Shown here piece by piece: positions 7,142 through 14,918 of a stretch of DNA of 34,746 bases (position 1 is the stretch's first letter; every line of letters begins with the position of its first letter). The notes beneath the pieces were generated by a model that searched no databases, was not told the DNA's origin, and worked only from the letters and a program-made list of their open reading frames with translations. Both the position numbers and the translations under genes were made by a program. The stretch is from Streptomyces viridochromogenes. Its GTDB lineage: Bacteria; Actinomycetota; Actinomycetes; Streptomycetales; Streptomycetaceae. The stretch spans positions 1-34,746 of the forward strand of contig NZ_LGUR01000259.1 of NCBI RefSeq assembly GCF_001270495.1, written 5' to 3'.

Positions 7142-7819
7142 ATGGCGAGGCAGGAGCGCGCCATCAGAACGCGGAGGATGATTCTCGAGGCCGCCGGAGC
7201 GGTCTTCGACGAGCACGGGTACACCGCGACGACCATCTCGATGGTCCTGGAGCGGGCGGAAGTGACGAAGGGCGCGCTGTATTTCCACTTCTCCTCCAAG
7301 GAATCCCTCGCCCAGGCCGTGCTGGACGAACAGACGCCGTTCGGAGCGGTGCCGCCGCAGCCGTGCAAGCTGCAGGAACTGGTCGATATGACCTTCGTGT
7401 TCGGGCAGCGGCTGCTCGGCAACTCCCTGCTCAAGGGCAGTGTGCGGCTGGCGGTGGACCAGAGCGCTCCGCGCGGCGTCGACCACTCCGGACCGTTCCG
7501 GCAGTGGGCGGACCTACTGGTCGGGCTCCTCGAACGGGCACGTGACCAGGGCGAGTTGCTGCCCACCGTGGTGCCGCGGCAGACGGTGGAGATGCTGGTC
7601 GGGGCGTTCGCGGGAATCCAGTTGATGTCCCGCGCGCTGACCGACCGGGCCGATCTGGCGGAGCGGATCTCGGTCCTGTGGGGGCATGTCCTGCCGAGCA
7701 TCGCGGTACCGGGCCTGCTGCCCTGTATCGACCGGGAGCCCGACCGCGGGGTGCGTGTGCTGGCCGCCCTCGACGAGGCCGGTACCGGGCGGGTGGTCGT
7801 CGACGTGCCCGGCCGCTGA
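7142..7819 (+). CDS. TetR-family, ArpA/ScbR-type gamma-butyrolactone receptor
   Basis: The 225-residue product has the receptor-type helix-turn-helix, with VTKGALYFHF identical to that of the first receptor. Its ligand domain keeps the pocket Trp as FRQWADLL (Trp122) and the following ERARDQGEL. The frame stays open upstream, but ATG7142 is chosen because GGAGGGG precedes it at good spacing and both receptors then begin MARQ. Unlike its neighbours it has no TTA codon, so it can be made without bldA. It is the better candidate for the true signal receptor of the AfsA product and probably binds ARE-like site 2. A strong hairpin terminator follows. Confidence 0.92.
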   Translation: MARQERAIRTRRMILEAAGAVFDEHGYTATTISMVLERAEVTKGALYFHFSSKESLAQAVLDEQTPFGAVPPQPCKLQELVDMTFVFGQRLLGNSLLKGSVRLAVDQSAPRGVDHSGPFRQWADLLVGLLERARDQGELLPTVVPRQTVEMLVGAFAGIQLMSRALTDRADLAERISVLWGHVLPSIAVPGLLPCIDREPDRGVRVLAALDEAGTGRVVVDVPGR

Positions 7820-7882
7820 GCGGGCGCGACACCGACCGGAACGACGGTTTCAGTTCCAGCCGTTGGTGCTCGCAACGCACGA

Positions 7883-7919
7883 CGGGCCGGCCGATGCCCC
7901 ATCCGCATCGGCCGGCCCG
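7883..7919. terminator. Bidirectional hairpin terminator between receptor and protease
   Basis: The perfect stem GGGCCGGCCGATG (7884-7896) pairs with CATCGGCCGGCCC (7906-7918), with one further C-G pair outside and a 9-nt loop. It lies between two convergent genes. There is no T-tract, as usual in Streptomyces. Confidence 0.8.
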
Positions 7920-7931
7920 CCCGTTTGTGGT

Positions 7932-7982
7932 GCGCGCCCGTTACGGGCGCGCGGTCGGTCGTCGGCCGCGAGGCCGACGACC
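7932..7982. terminator. Two further hairpins before the protease stop
   Basis: GCGCGCCCGT/ACGGGCGCGC (7932-7952) is followed by GGTCGTCGGCC-GCGA-GGCCGACGACC (7957-7982), an 11-bp stem closed by a GNRA-type tetraloop when read on the plus strand. Together with the preceding hairpin they form a triple terminator array in about 100 bp. Confidence 0.6.
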
Positions 7983-7989
7983 ATGTCGG

Positions 7990-9801
7990 CTAGAAGGTCA
8001 GCTTCCAGCTGTTGAGCCTGCCCGTGTCCTGGGTCGCCGTGTCCTGGACACGCAGCTTCCAGGTGCCGTTGGCGGTCTCGCTGGAGGCGTTCACCGTGTA
8101 GGTGGTGCTGACGTTGTCCGCGGAGTCCGAGGAGCTGGACTTCAGGCGGTAGCTCGTGCCGTCCGGCGCCACCAGGTCGATGACCAGGTCACCGCGGTAG
8201 GTGTGGGTGATGTCCACGCCGACCTGGAGGGCCGACGGGGCGTTGCCGCTGCGGCCGCTGACCGCGATGGAGGACTCGATCGCGGAGCCGTTGTCCGGGA
8301 TGGCGACGGCCGTGGTGCTGGTGAAGGTGGTGCCCCCCGTGGAGCCGCCGGAGCTGCCGCTCACCGCCTGCGCCGTCTTGGCCGCGTCCGCGAGGCCCGC
8401 GCCGCAGCCACCGGAGCAGGTGCCGGGCAGCGTACGGGCGTTGGACTTGATCGCCGACTCGATCTGCGCCGGGGTCAGGGACGCGTTGGCCGACTTCATC
8501 AGCGCGGCGAGGCCCGCGACGTGCGGGGCCGCCATGCTGGTGCCCTGGTAGTAGTCGTAGCTCTCGGTGGACGGGCTCTTCGTGCCGGAGTTCAGCGTGG
8601 ACAGGATGCCGCTGGAGGTCACCGAGTTGGTCTCGCCGCCCGGGGCGGCGATGTCGACGATCGATCCGAAGTTGGAGTAGTAGGAGCGGTTCCCCTGGCG
8701 GTCGGTGGCGGCCACGTTGATGACGTTGTTGCAGCTGGCCGGGGAGTAGTTGGCGGCGTTCGCGTTGCTGTTGCCCGCCGCGACGACGACCGTCGTGCCA
8801 CGGTTCACGGCCGCGTTGATGGCGCTCTGGGTGGCGGCCGTGCAGGCACCGCCACCGCCGAGGCTCATGTTGATGACCCTGGCGACGTTGGTGTTCGCCG
8901 GGACGCCGGAGACCGTACCGCCGGACGCCCAGGTGATGGCGTCGATGATGTCGGAGTCGGAGCCGCCGCACTTGCCGAGCACACGCACCGGGGAGACCTT
9001 CGCGCTGTGCGCGATGCCCGCGACGCCCTTGCTGTTGTTGGTGACGGCGGCGATGGTGCCCGCGACGTGGGTGCCGTGCCAGGAGGAGTCGAAGGCCGGG
9101 TCGCCCGCCTGGCACTCGTTGGCGGCGGTCCAGTCGCCCGGGTCGGCAGGGTTGCTGTCGCGGCCGTTGCCGTCGTTGCCGACCGTGGCGTCGGAGATGA
9201 AGTCGTAGCCCGCGACGATGTTGGCGCCGAGGTCGGAGTGGGAGACGTAACCGGTGTCGATGACGGCGACGGTCACCCCGCTGCCGGTGGCGACGTCCCA
9301 GGCACCCGGCACGTTCATGCCCGCGGTGGACTCGAACAGGTCCCACTGCTTGCTGTACTCGGTGTCGTTGGGCGTGGCCAGCGGCTTGTTCAGCCGGTCC
9401 GGTACGACGTAGGCGACCTGCGGGTCGGCCTGGTACTCGGCGACGACATCGGCGACGTCCCGCTTGGTGAGCTTCTCGCCCAGGTCGACGAGGGCGGCGC
9501 CGGAGCCGAGGCGGCGCTGGAAGTCGACGTCCTCGCCGGCCTCCTTGCCCTTGGCGGCGGCGTCGGCCTCGGCGGCCTTGTTCGACTTGGCCTCGGCGGC
9601 GCCGGACTTGTAGCCGACGATGAGGCGCTCGGCCGGGGTGCCGGGGGCGGCCTCGGTACGGTCCGCCGGGACGGAGGCGGCGGCTTCCCGAGTGGGGGAG
9701 TCCTGGGCCACGGCGACCGAGGTGGTGGTGGCCGTGAAGAGCGCGGCGGAGACCGCGGCGACGGATATCAGCTTCCGTCTGAGAGACGCAGAGGTACGCA
9801 A
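7990..9801 (-). CDS. Secreted subtilisin-like serine protease (S8) with P domain
   Basis: The 603-residue product has a signal peptide (basic MRTSASLRRK, hydrophobic to about residue 33), an inhibitor_I9-like propeptide up to about residue 140, and an S8 catalytic domain. The triad is Asp182 (VIDTG), His242 (HGTHVAG) and Ser422 (GTSMAAPHVAG), with oxyanion Asn344. A Gly/Ser linker leads to a C-terminal P/homoB domain (about 500-603: VAIPDNG, HTYRGDLVIDL, NGTWKLRVQD). It is exported and self-activates to degrade extracellular protein. The start is TTG9801, with GAAAGG about nine bases upstream. It is transcribed alone, convergent with the second receptor and ending in the hairpin array. Confidence 0.96.
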   Translation of the reverse strand: MRTSASLRRKLISVAAVSAALFTATTTSVAVAQDSPTREAAASVPADRTEAAPGTPAERLIVGYKSGAAEAKSNKAAEADAAAKGKEAGEDVDFQRRLGSGAALVDLGEKLTKRDVADVVAEYQADPQVAYVVPDRLNKPLATPNDTEYSKQWDLFESTAGMNVPGAWDVATGSGVTVAVIDTGYVSHSDLGANIVAGYDFISDATVGNDGNGRDSNPADPGDWTAANECQAGDPAFDSSWHGTHVAGTIAAVTNNSKGVAGIAHSAKVSPVRVLGKCGGSDSDIIDAITWASGGTVSGVPANTNVARVINMSLGGGGACTAATQSAINAAVNRGTTVVVAAGNSNANAANYSPASCNNVINVAATDRQGNRSYYSNFGSIVDIAAPGGETNSVTSSGILSTLNSGTKSPSTESYDYYQGTSMAAPHVAGLAALMKSANASLTPAQIESAIKSNARTLPGTCSGGCGAGLADAAKTAQAVSGSSGGSTGGTTFTSTTAVAIPDNGSAIESSIAVSGRSGNAPSALQVGVDITHTYRGDLVIDLVAPDGTSYRLKSSSSDSADNVSTTYTVNASSETANGTWKLRVQDTATQDTGRLNSWKLTF

Positions 9802-10205
9802 GGGAGTGCCCTTTCGTGGCCGGCCGTACTCCGGGCAGCGCGGAGCGGCGGTCGATTCGCTTCGTCCTCGAAGCGGCGGGGGGTACGCCGAGAAGGCGGG
9901 TGGGGTGGGGCTATGCGACGAACGCAGGTGGGGCAGTGCGACGTGCGGGGCGCGCGGCGGCCGGCCTGGCGCGAGCTACGACCCGTTCGGGGTTGCCTGT
10001 GGGTCAGCTGTGGTCGAACGATAGGCAAAGAAAAGGTCATCGGGATACAGGGGAAACCCTCGATCCGGCCGGAACCCCACCCTCTGCCTTGGACGGTTGA
10101 CCGGTAATGCCGGGCTTTGCCCGGCTCGTCGCGCGGTGAACGCGCCGGGCCGGTTTCCCGTACTGCACGAGGACCGTTCCCGCGTCGGCCGAGGAGACGT
10201 TCCGG
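9802..10205. other. Divergent intergenic region, protease / AA10 protein
   Basis: I found no supportable gene in these 404 bp. They should hold the promoters of the protease (-) and the AA10 gene (+). A small perfect hairpin GCCGGGC-TTT-GCCCGGC lies at 10109-10125, and GAGGAG (10191-10196) is the ribosome site of the AA10 gene. No clear -10 element was found. Confidence 0.5.
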
Positions 10206-11189
10206 ATGTCCCGGATGCCCTGGATGAGATCACACCGCACCGCCCTGGCGGCCACAGCCGTCGCACCACTGCTGCTCACGGTGTGGGCGGCGGGCCCCGC
10301 GCGTGCGCACGGTGCGCCCACGGACCCGGTCAGCCGGGTGTACGCCTGCTCCCCCGACGGCGGCAGCGCGTCCCGGTCGGCGGCCTGCCGGGCGGCGGTC
10401 GCGTCGAACGACGCGCCCTTCACGGCCTGGGACAACCTTCGGATCGCGAACGTGAACGGCAGGGACCGGCAGGTCGTCCCCGACGGGGAGTTGTGCAGCG
10501 GCGGACTGCCCGCCTACCGGGGTCTCGACCTGGCCCGCGCCGACTGGCCGTCGACCCGGCTCACTCCGGGTTCCGCTCTGACCATGCGATACGTCTCGAC
10601 GATCCCGCACACCGGCACCTTCAAGCTCTACCTCACCAAGCCCGGCTACGACCCGGCGAAGCCGCTGGCCTGGGCCGACCTCCCGGAGAAGCCGTTCGCG
10701 GAGGTGAAGGATCCGGCGTTGACGGACGGGGCGTACCGGATCAGGGCGGCGCTGCCGTCCGACCGGACCGGGCGCCATGTGCTGTACACGATCTGGCAGA
10801 ACAGCAGCACGCCGGACACGTACTACTCATGCTCGGACGTGGTGTTCCCGGCAGGCCGGGACAGGGACGGCGACGCCGAGCCGAGCGGCGGCGGCGGCGG
10901 CGAGAGCACGGCTTCCGCCGCCGCGAACGCGGACCGCGACAACGGCCGTACGCCCGCCGGTTCCTCGTCGGCGGCCGAGCCGCGCAGGACCGACTCACCG
11001 ACGCCGTCCGCCGCGGCCGACGCCCGGAGCCGCCGCACACCTGACTCCGCCGCGCCCGACAGCACGCCGGTGGCCGCCACCGGCGGCGCCGGTTCGGGGC
11101 CGTCGGCGCCGCTGCTGGCGGGCGGCGCCGCCGCGGTGCTGGTGCTCACCGGGGGCGCCGCCCTGGCGCTGCGACTGCGCAGGAGGTGA
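10206..11189 (+). CDS. AA10 lytic polysaccharide monooxygenase with C-terminal membrane anchor
   Basis: In the 327-residue product, signal cleavage after ARA leaves His35 as the mature amino terminus (HGAPTDPVSR), and His135 (IPHTGTF) is the likely second ligand of the copper histidine brace. The catalytic domain ends near residue 215 (YYSCSDVVF). AA10 enzymes oxidatively cleave chitin or cellulose. Here a Ser/Ala/Asp-rich linker of about 70 residues leads to VAATG (289-293), a hydrophobic helix and RLRRR. This resembles an LAxTG class-E sortase signal, or at least a membrane anchor, suggesting a cell-surface rather than freely secreted enzyme. No carbohydrate-binding module is present. GAGGAG precedes ATG10206. 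Confidence 0.88.
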   Translation: MSRMPWMRSHRTALAATAVAPLLLTVWAAGPARAHGAPTDPVSRVYACSPDGGSASRSAACRAAVASNDAPFTAWDNLRIANVNGRDRQVVPDGELCSGGLPAYRGLDLARADWPSTRLTPGSALTMRYVSTIPHTGTFKLYLTKPGYDPAKPLAWADLPEKPFAEVKDPALTDGAYRIRAALPSDRTGRHVLYTIWQNSSTPDTYYSCSDVVFPAGRDRDGDAEPSGGGGGESTASAAANADRDNGRTPAGSSSAAEPRRTDSPTPSAAADARSRRTPDSAAPDSTPVAATGGAGSGPSAPLLAGGAAAVLVLTGGAALALRLRRR

Positions 11190-11207
11190 ACTCCTGCGTG
11201 CCAGCCG

Positions 11208-11915
<708 letters not shown>

Positions 11916-11955
11916 TCAGGGGGTTCGGGGGGTGGGGGTGCGCGAGTCGATGTGT

Positions 11956-12006
11956 GCCGTTGCCGGTCCGTGGCGCCTTCTCCGTACGTCACGGACCGGC
12001 AACGGC
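11956..12006. other. Large perfect hairpin, 17-bp stem
   Basis: GCCGTTGCCGGTCCGTG (11956-11972) pairs perfectly with CACGGACCGGCAACGGC (11990-12006) across a 17-nt loop. It sits about 95 bp upstream of the secreted-protein start, between divergent genes, where a simple terminator is not expected. It could be a structured leader, a small RNA, or the terminator of a lost gene. Confidence 0.6.
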
Positions 12007-12020
12007 GGCCCGACCGGTGA

Positions 12021-12053
12021 CCGGCCGGAGACCCTGGGGAGGGCTCCGGCCGG
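12021..12053. other. Second hairpin, 10-bp stem
   Basis: CCGGCCGGAG (12021-12030) pairs with CTCCGGCCGG (12044-12053) across a 13-nt loop. It starts 14 bp beyond the larger hairpin. Confidence 0.55.
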
Positions 12054-12346
12054 ACCGGGCGGGGGGCGTCCGGCACGGACCGAGGGGGGAAGTGACCGTG
12101 ACGGCGCCGTGGAGTGATCTCGCGGAATGTGAAGGACATCAGGTCCGGGAACGCGGGCAGAGGCCACGCGGCGGCGGATCCGGCGCCACGGATCCTGGGG
12201 GGAGCCAGGGCAAGTTGTAGACCTGAGGGTGAGTCAACGTCAAGCGTTGGCAAGGGAGTTGATGGTTCCCGCGGAACTATTCGAGGCCCCCGGGGGCGCG
12301 TGACTCACAAGCGGCACACAATCAACACTCCTTTTGCACAACTGCC

Positions 12347-12376
12347 TTGACCCCCTTGTGTAACCACCGGTAACTT
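12347..12376 (+). promoter_or_regulatory. Candidate vegetative promoter of DUF6230-DUF6114
   Basis: A TTGACC -35 (12347-12352), an 18-bp spacer and a TAACTT -10 (12371-12376) are in the right orientation about 140 bp upstream of the DUF6230 start. Confidence 0.5.
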
Positions 12377-12514
12377 CCCGGCAGGCTACTGCGGAGTACG
12401 AGAAAGCCCTTGCGCCCGCCGGGAGTTGCGAGGGGCGTGCGCCGTGGGCGCTGTCCGCGCCAGGACAACGTGCCGCTGATGCCCTACCCGCACTTAATGC
12501 ACCTGGGAGCAGTT

Positions 12515-13225
12515 ATGGCCTCGTCCTCGGACGTCACCTCGTCCGCCGACAACACCCCCGAGAACCCGGTAAGCGGTTCCGTGTCCGCGGGGTCCGCAGA
12601 GTCCACAGGGTCCGAAACCGCCGGCGGTCCCGCGAGACGCGGGCGGGTCCGGGCGCGCCGGGCCGCCGTGATGGCGGTACCGGCCACCCTGGTCGCCGGC
12701 GCCCTCGCGGTGCTCACCGCCGAGGGCGCGCTGGGCGTGCAGTTCGCGATCTCCGGCATGCCCTTCACCGTCACCGCGACCGAGCTCAACGGCACCGGGT
12801 TCGAGCAGTTCGGCGGCCTCGACGAGATGGCGCCGGGCAGCCCCAACGCGGGGGACACCGGCGGCCAGGTGCTGGTCGTCACGTCCGCGATCAAGAACGC
12901 GACGCTCACGAAGCTGTGCCAGAGCGTCGATCTCGGTGGCACGAACCTGCTCATCACGGCGGGCAGCGGGGCGGAGAAGGTGTCCGCGAGCGATCTGACC
13001 ACCGACTCGACCGAGCTGTCGGGTGACGCCGCGTTCAACAACATCGAGATCGGCAACGACGCCAGCACGTTGACCAAGGCCGGGGTGAAGGGGCCGATCG
13101 GCGTCTTCAGCCAGCAGGCGGACACCGTGCGCATCGCCAACCTGCGGCAGACCAACTATGCGACGACCGCGGGCGTCTTCAAGCTTCCTGGCCTGAAACT
13201 CCGTTTCAGCAGCACGGGTTGCTGA
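12515..13225 (+). CDS. DUF6230 family protein
   Basis: The 236-residue product starts at ATG12515, chosen for the GGGAG ribosome site (12505-12509); an in-frame upstream extension has no support. It has a disordered Ser/Glu-rich amino end (about 1-40), a basic patch RRGRVRARR, one hydrophobic helix (about 50-73), then an extracellular part of some 160 residues with two cysteines (KLCQSVD and the terminal SSTGC). This matches the actinobacterial DUF6230 family, sometimes labelled 'cholesterol esterase' although no esterase motif is visible. Its stop overlaps the start of the DUF6114 gene by one base, and the two families commonly occur together, so they probably form one membrane-associated unit. 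Function unknown. Confidence 0.85.
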   Translation: MASSSDVTSSADNTPENPVSGSVSAGSAESTGSETAGGPARRGRVRARRAAVMAVPATLVAGALAVLTAEGALGVQFAISGMPFTVTATELNGTGFEQFGGLDEMAPGSPNAGDTGGQVLVVTSAIKNATLTKLCQSVDLGGTNLLITAGSGAEKVSASDLTTDSTELSGDAAFNNIEIGNDASTLTKAGVKGPIGVFSQQADTVRIANLRQTNYATTAGVFKLPGLKLRFSSTGC

Positions 13226-13665
13226 TGAGTACGCGTACGGATCCCCGGTCGGCCTTCCGTCGTTGGCGGGCCGGCCGGCCGTTCTGGGGCGGTGTGTTGC
13301 TCGCGCTGGGCGGGGCGGAGATATTGCTGACGATGAAGGCGTCCATGAAGGTCGTCCTTCATGTCGGTATGCAGGGGCTGGCCGGGTATCTGCTGCCGGC
13401 GCTGATGGTGTTGCTCGGTCTGCTGATCCTTTTCAATCCCGCGCAGCGGCTTTTCTATTCGATCACCGGGGTGTTGGTGGCGCTGGGGACCTGGCTCACG
13501 TCGAATCTGGGCGGGTTCTTTGTGGGGCTGCTTCTCGGGGTCGTGGGAAGTTGTCTGGCGTTCGGGTGGCTTCCTGATCAAGAGCCTCGGGTGCAAAAGC
13601 GCCGGTGGCGGCGGGAGAAGGGGGTTGCCGCGACGGTCGGCCAGGAGGCCGGGGAGCCCGCCTGA
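13225..13665 (+). CDS. DUF6114 family integral membrane protein
   Basis: The 146-residue product has about four hydrophobic helices (PFWGGVLLALGGAEILL; LAGYLLPALMVLLGLLILF; SITGVLVALGTWL; GGFFVGLLLGVVGSCLAF) and a basic C-terminal tail. ATG13225 overlaps the DUF6230 stop (TGATG), so it is translationally coupled; a TTG two codons earlier is unlikely to be used. The family is restricted to actinobacteria as far as I know and has no established role. With DUF6230 it may form an envelope complex made of a membrane core and an external domain. Confidence 0.85.
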   Translation: MSTRTDPRSAFRRWRAGRPFWGGVLLALGGAEILLTMKASMKVVLHVGMQGLAGYLLPALMVLLGLLILFNPAQRLFYSITGVLVALGTWLTSNLGGFFVGLLLGVVGSCLAFGWLPDQEPRVQKRRWRREKGVAATVGQEAGEPA

Positions 13666-13710
13666 ACCGGGTTCCGCCGGAGCGCCATGAGGGCCGGGGG
13701 GAGGTTGGCG

Positions 13711-13754
13711 GCTGCGGGTTGCGTGGGGCTGGTCGCGCGGTTCCCCGCGCCCCT
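13711..13754. repeat. Streptomyces-type interspersed intergenic repeat
   Basis: The segment contains GGCTGGTCGCGCGGTTCCCC and continues CGCGCCCCTC. From memory it resembles a short element scattered through intergenic regions of many Streptomyces genomes. It folds as GCGCGG-TTCC-CCGCGC inside an imperfect longer stem, and lies 46 bp after the DUF6114 stop, where it may act as a terminator. Confidence 0.55.
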
Positions 13755-13861
13755 CAGGCGGGGATGCCGGCCGTCTGCTGCCAAGCGACCGTCCAACTTC
13801 CCAGTGCTCCCGGCCGGTTGACAGACTGACGCCGGCCCGTCGCCCACGTCCCGGAGGCCTC

Positions 13862-14665
13862 ATGTCCGCCGACCCCGTTGACACCGAGACCGCGCACTCC
13901 GCCCGTATCTACGACTACATCCTCGGCGGCAAGGACCACTACCCGGCCGACCGGGAAGCCGGCGATGCCATGGCTCGTGAATGGCCTGCCCTGCCCGTTC
14001 ACATGCGGGCCAACCGGGACTTCATGAATCGTGCCGTGTGCTATCTCGCCGAAGAGGCGGGGATACGGCAGTTCCTGGACGTCGGTTCCGGGATTCCCAC
14101 CTCGCCCAACATTCACGAGATCGCCCAGTCGGTCGCGCCCGGGGCACGGGTGGTGTACGTCGACAACGATCCGCTCGTACTCGCGCTGAGCCAGGGGCGG
14201 TTGTCCGGTACTGCGCAGGGCAGGACGGCGTACGTAGAGGCCGACATGCGCGAGCCCGCGGCCGTTCTCGACTCCCCGGCGTTCCGGGAGACCCTCGATC
14301 TCGGGGAACCGGTCGCGCTGGCCGTCATCGCGATCGTGCACTTCATGCTGGACGAGCACGACGCCGTGGGGATCGTGCGGCGGCTGCTCGAACCGCTGCC
14401 GGCGGGCAGCTACCTTGCGATGTCCATCGGCACCGCCGAGTTCGCGCCGGACGAGGTCGGCAGGGTCGCCCGGGAGTACGCGGCCCGGGGCATGCCGATG
14501 CGGCTGCGCACCCGCTCCGAGGCCGAGGAGTTCTTCACCGGTCTGGACCTCGTCGAGCCGGGCATCGTCCAGGTCCACAAATGGCGTCCGGACGGCACGG
14601 GCACCGAGGCGATCCGGGACGAGGACATCGCGATGTACGGTGCTGTCGCGCGCAAACCGGGTTGA
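13862..14665 (+). CDS. SAM-dependent methyltransferase, Methyltransf_19 (DUF574) family
   Basis: The 267-residue product has the family signature ARIYDYILGGKDHYPADREA (about 14-33), the SAM-binding loop FLDVGSG (71-77) followed by IPTSPNIHEIAQ, and an acidic strand end YVDNDP (Asp101) that should bind the ribose. The fold and SAM use are clear; the substrate of this streptomycete-enriched family is unknown. GGAGG stands five bases before ATG13862. The gene is isolated: a repeat lies upstream and a 253-bp gap with palindromes separates it from the next gene. It is unlikely to be co-transcribed with the sugar-binding lipoprotein downstream. Confidence 0.9.
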   Translation: MSADPVDTETAHSARIYDYILGGKDHYPADREAGDAMAREWPALPVHMRANRDFMNRAVCYLAEEAGIRQFLDVGSGIPTSPNIHEIAQSVAPGARVVYVDNDPLVLALSQGRLSGTAQGRTAYVEADMREPAAVLDSPAFRETLDLGEPVALAVIAIVHFMLDEHDAVGIVRRLLEPLPAGSYLAMSIGTAEFAPDEVGRVAREYAARGMPMRLRTRSEAEEFFTGLDLVEPGIVQVHKWRPDGTGTEAIRDEDIAMYGAVARKPG

Positions 14666-14691
14666 GACCGCGTCGAGGACGTTTGCTAGCG

Positions 14692-14801
14692 CAACCGGTT
14701 GGGGCGGGGCGACCGTCGGCCCGCCCTCCCGCCAGCGGCTCATCACGATGTGGCAGCAACGACTCACACCGTGTGGTTGCACACTTGACTACCGGTGGTC
14801 A
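14692..14801. promoter_or_regulatory. Two ACCGGT-centred palindromes upstream of binding lipoprotein
   Basis: CAACCGGTTG (14692-14701, perfect) and TGACTACCGGTGGTCA (14786-14801, one mismatched pair) share an ACCGGT core with centres 97 bp apart. The second lies about 117 bp upstream of the lipoprotein start. LacI- or GntR-type repressors commonly use such sites; no matching regulator gene is in the window. Confidence 0.4.
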
Positions 14802-14918
14802 CACGCGATTGGCTCCGCCCCAGCGAGAGTTCACCAGGCCGGGGACCTCCCCGTTCGGGTCCGGCCGCGCTCTCGTTCGTTCCTCCGGCTCGGCCGCACA
14901 GCGAGGTGCCGCACCCTC

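Noticed and set aside
7678..10107. 809-codon plus-strand open frame opposite the protease
   Set aside because: It covers the S8 protease, whose triad and domains are unambiguous on the other strand, and runs through the hairpin array.
10097..10125. TTGACC as -35 of the AA10 gene
   Set aside because: No acceptable -10 at 16-19 bp; a hairpin occupies that position.
12410..12514. Longer start for the DUF6230 protein, which would add a TTA codon
   Set aside because: The extension has no ribosome site or family support, whereas GGGAG precedes ATG12515.
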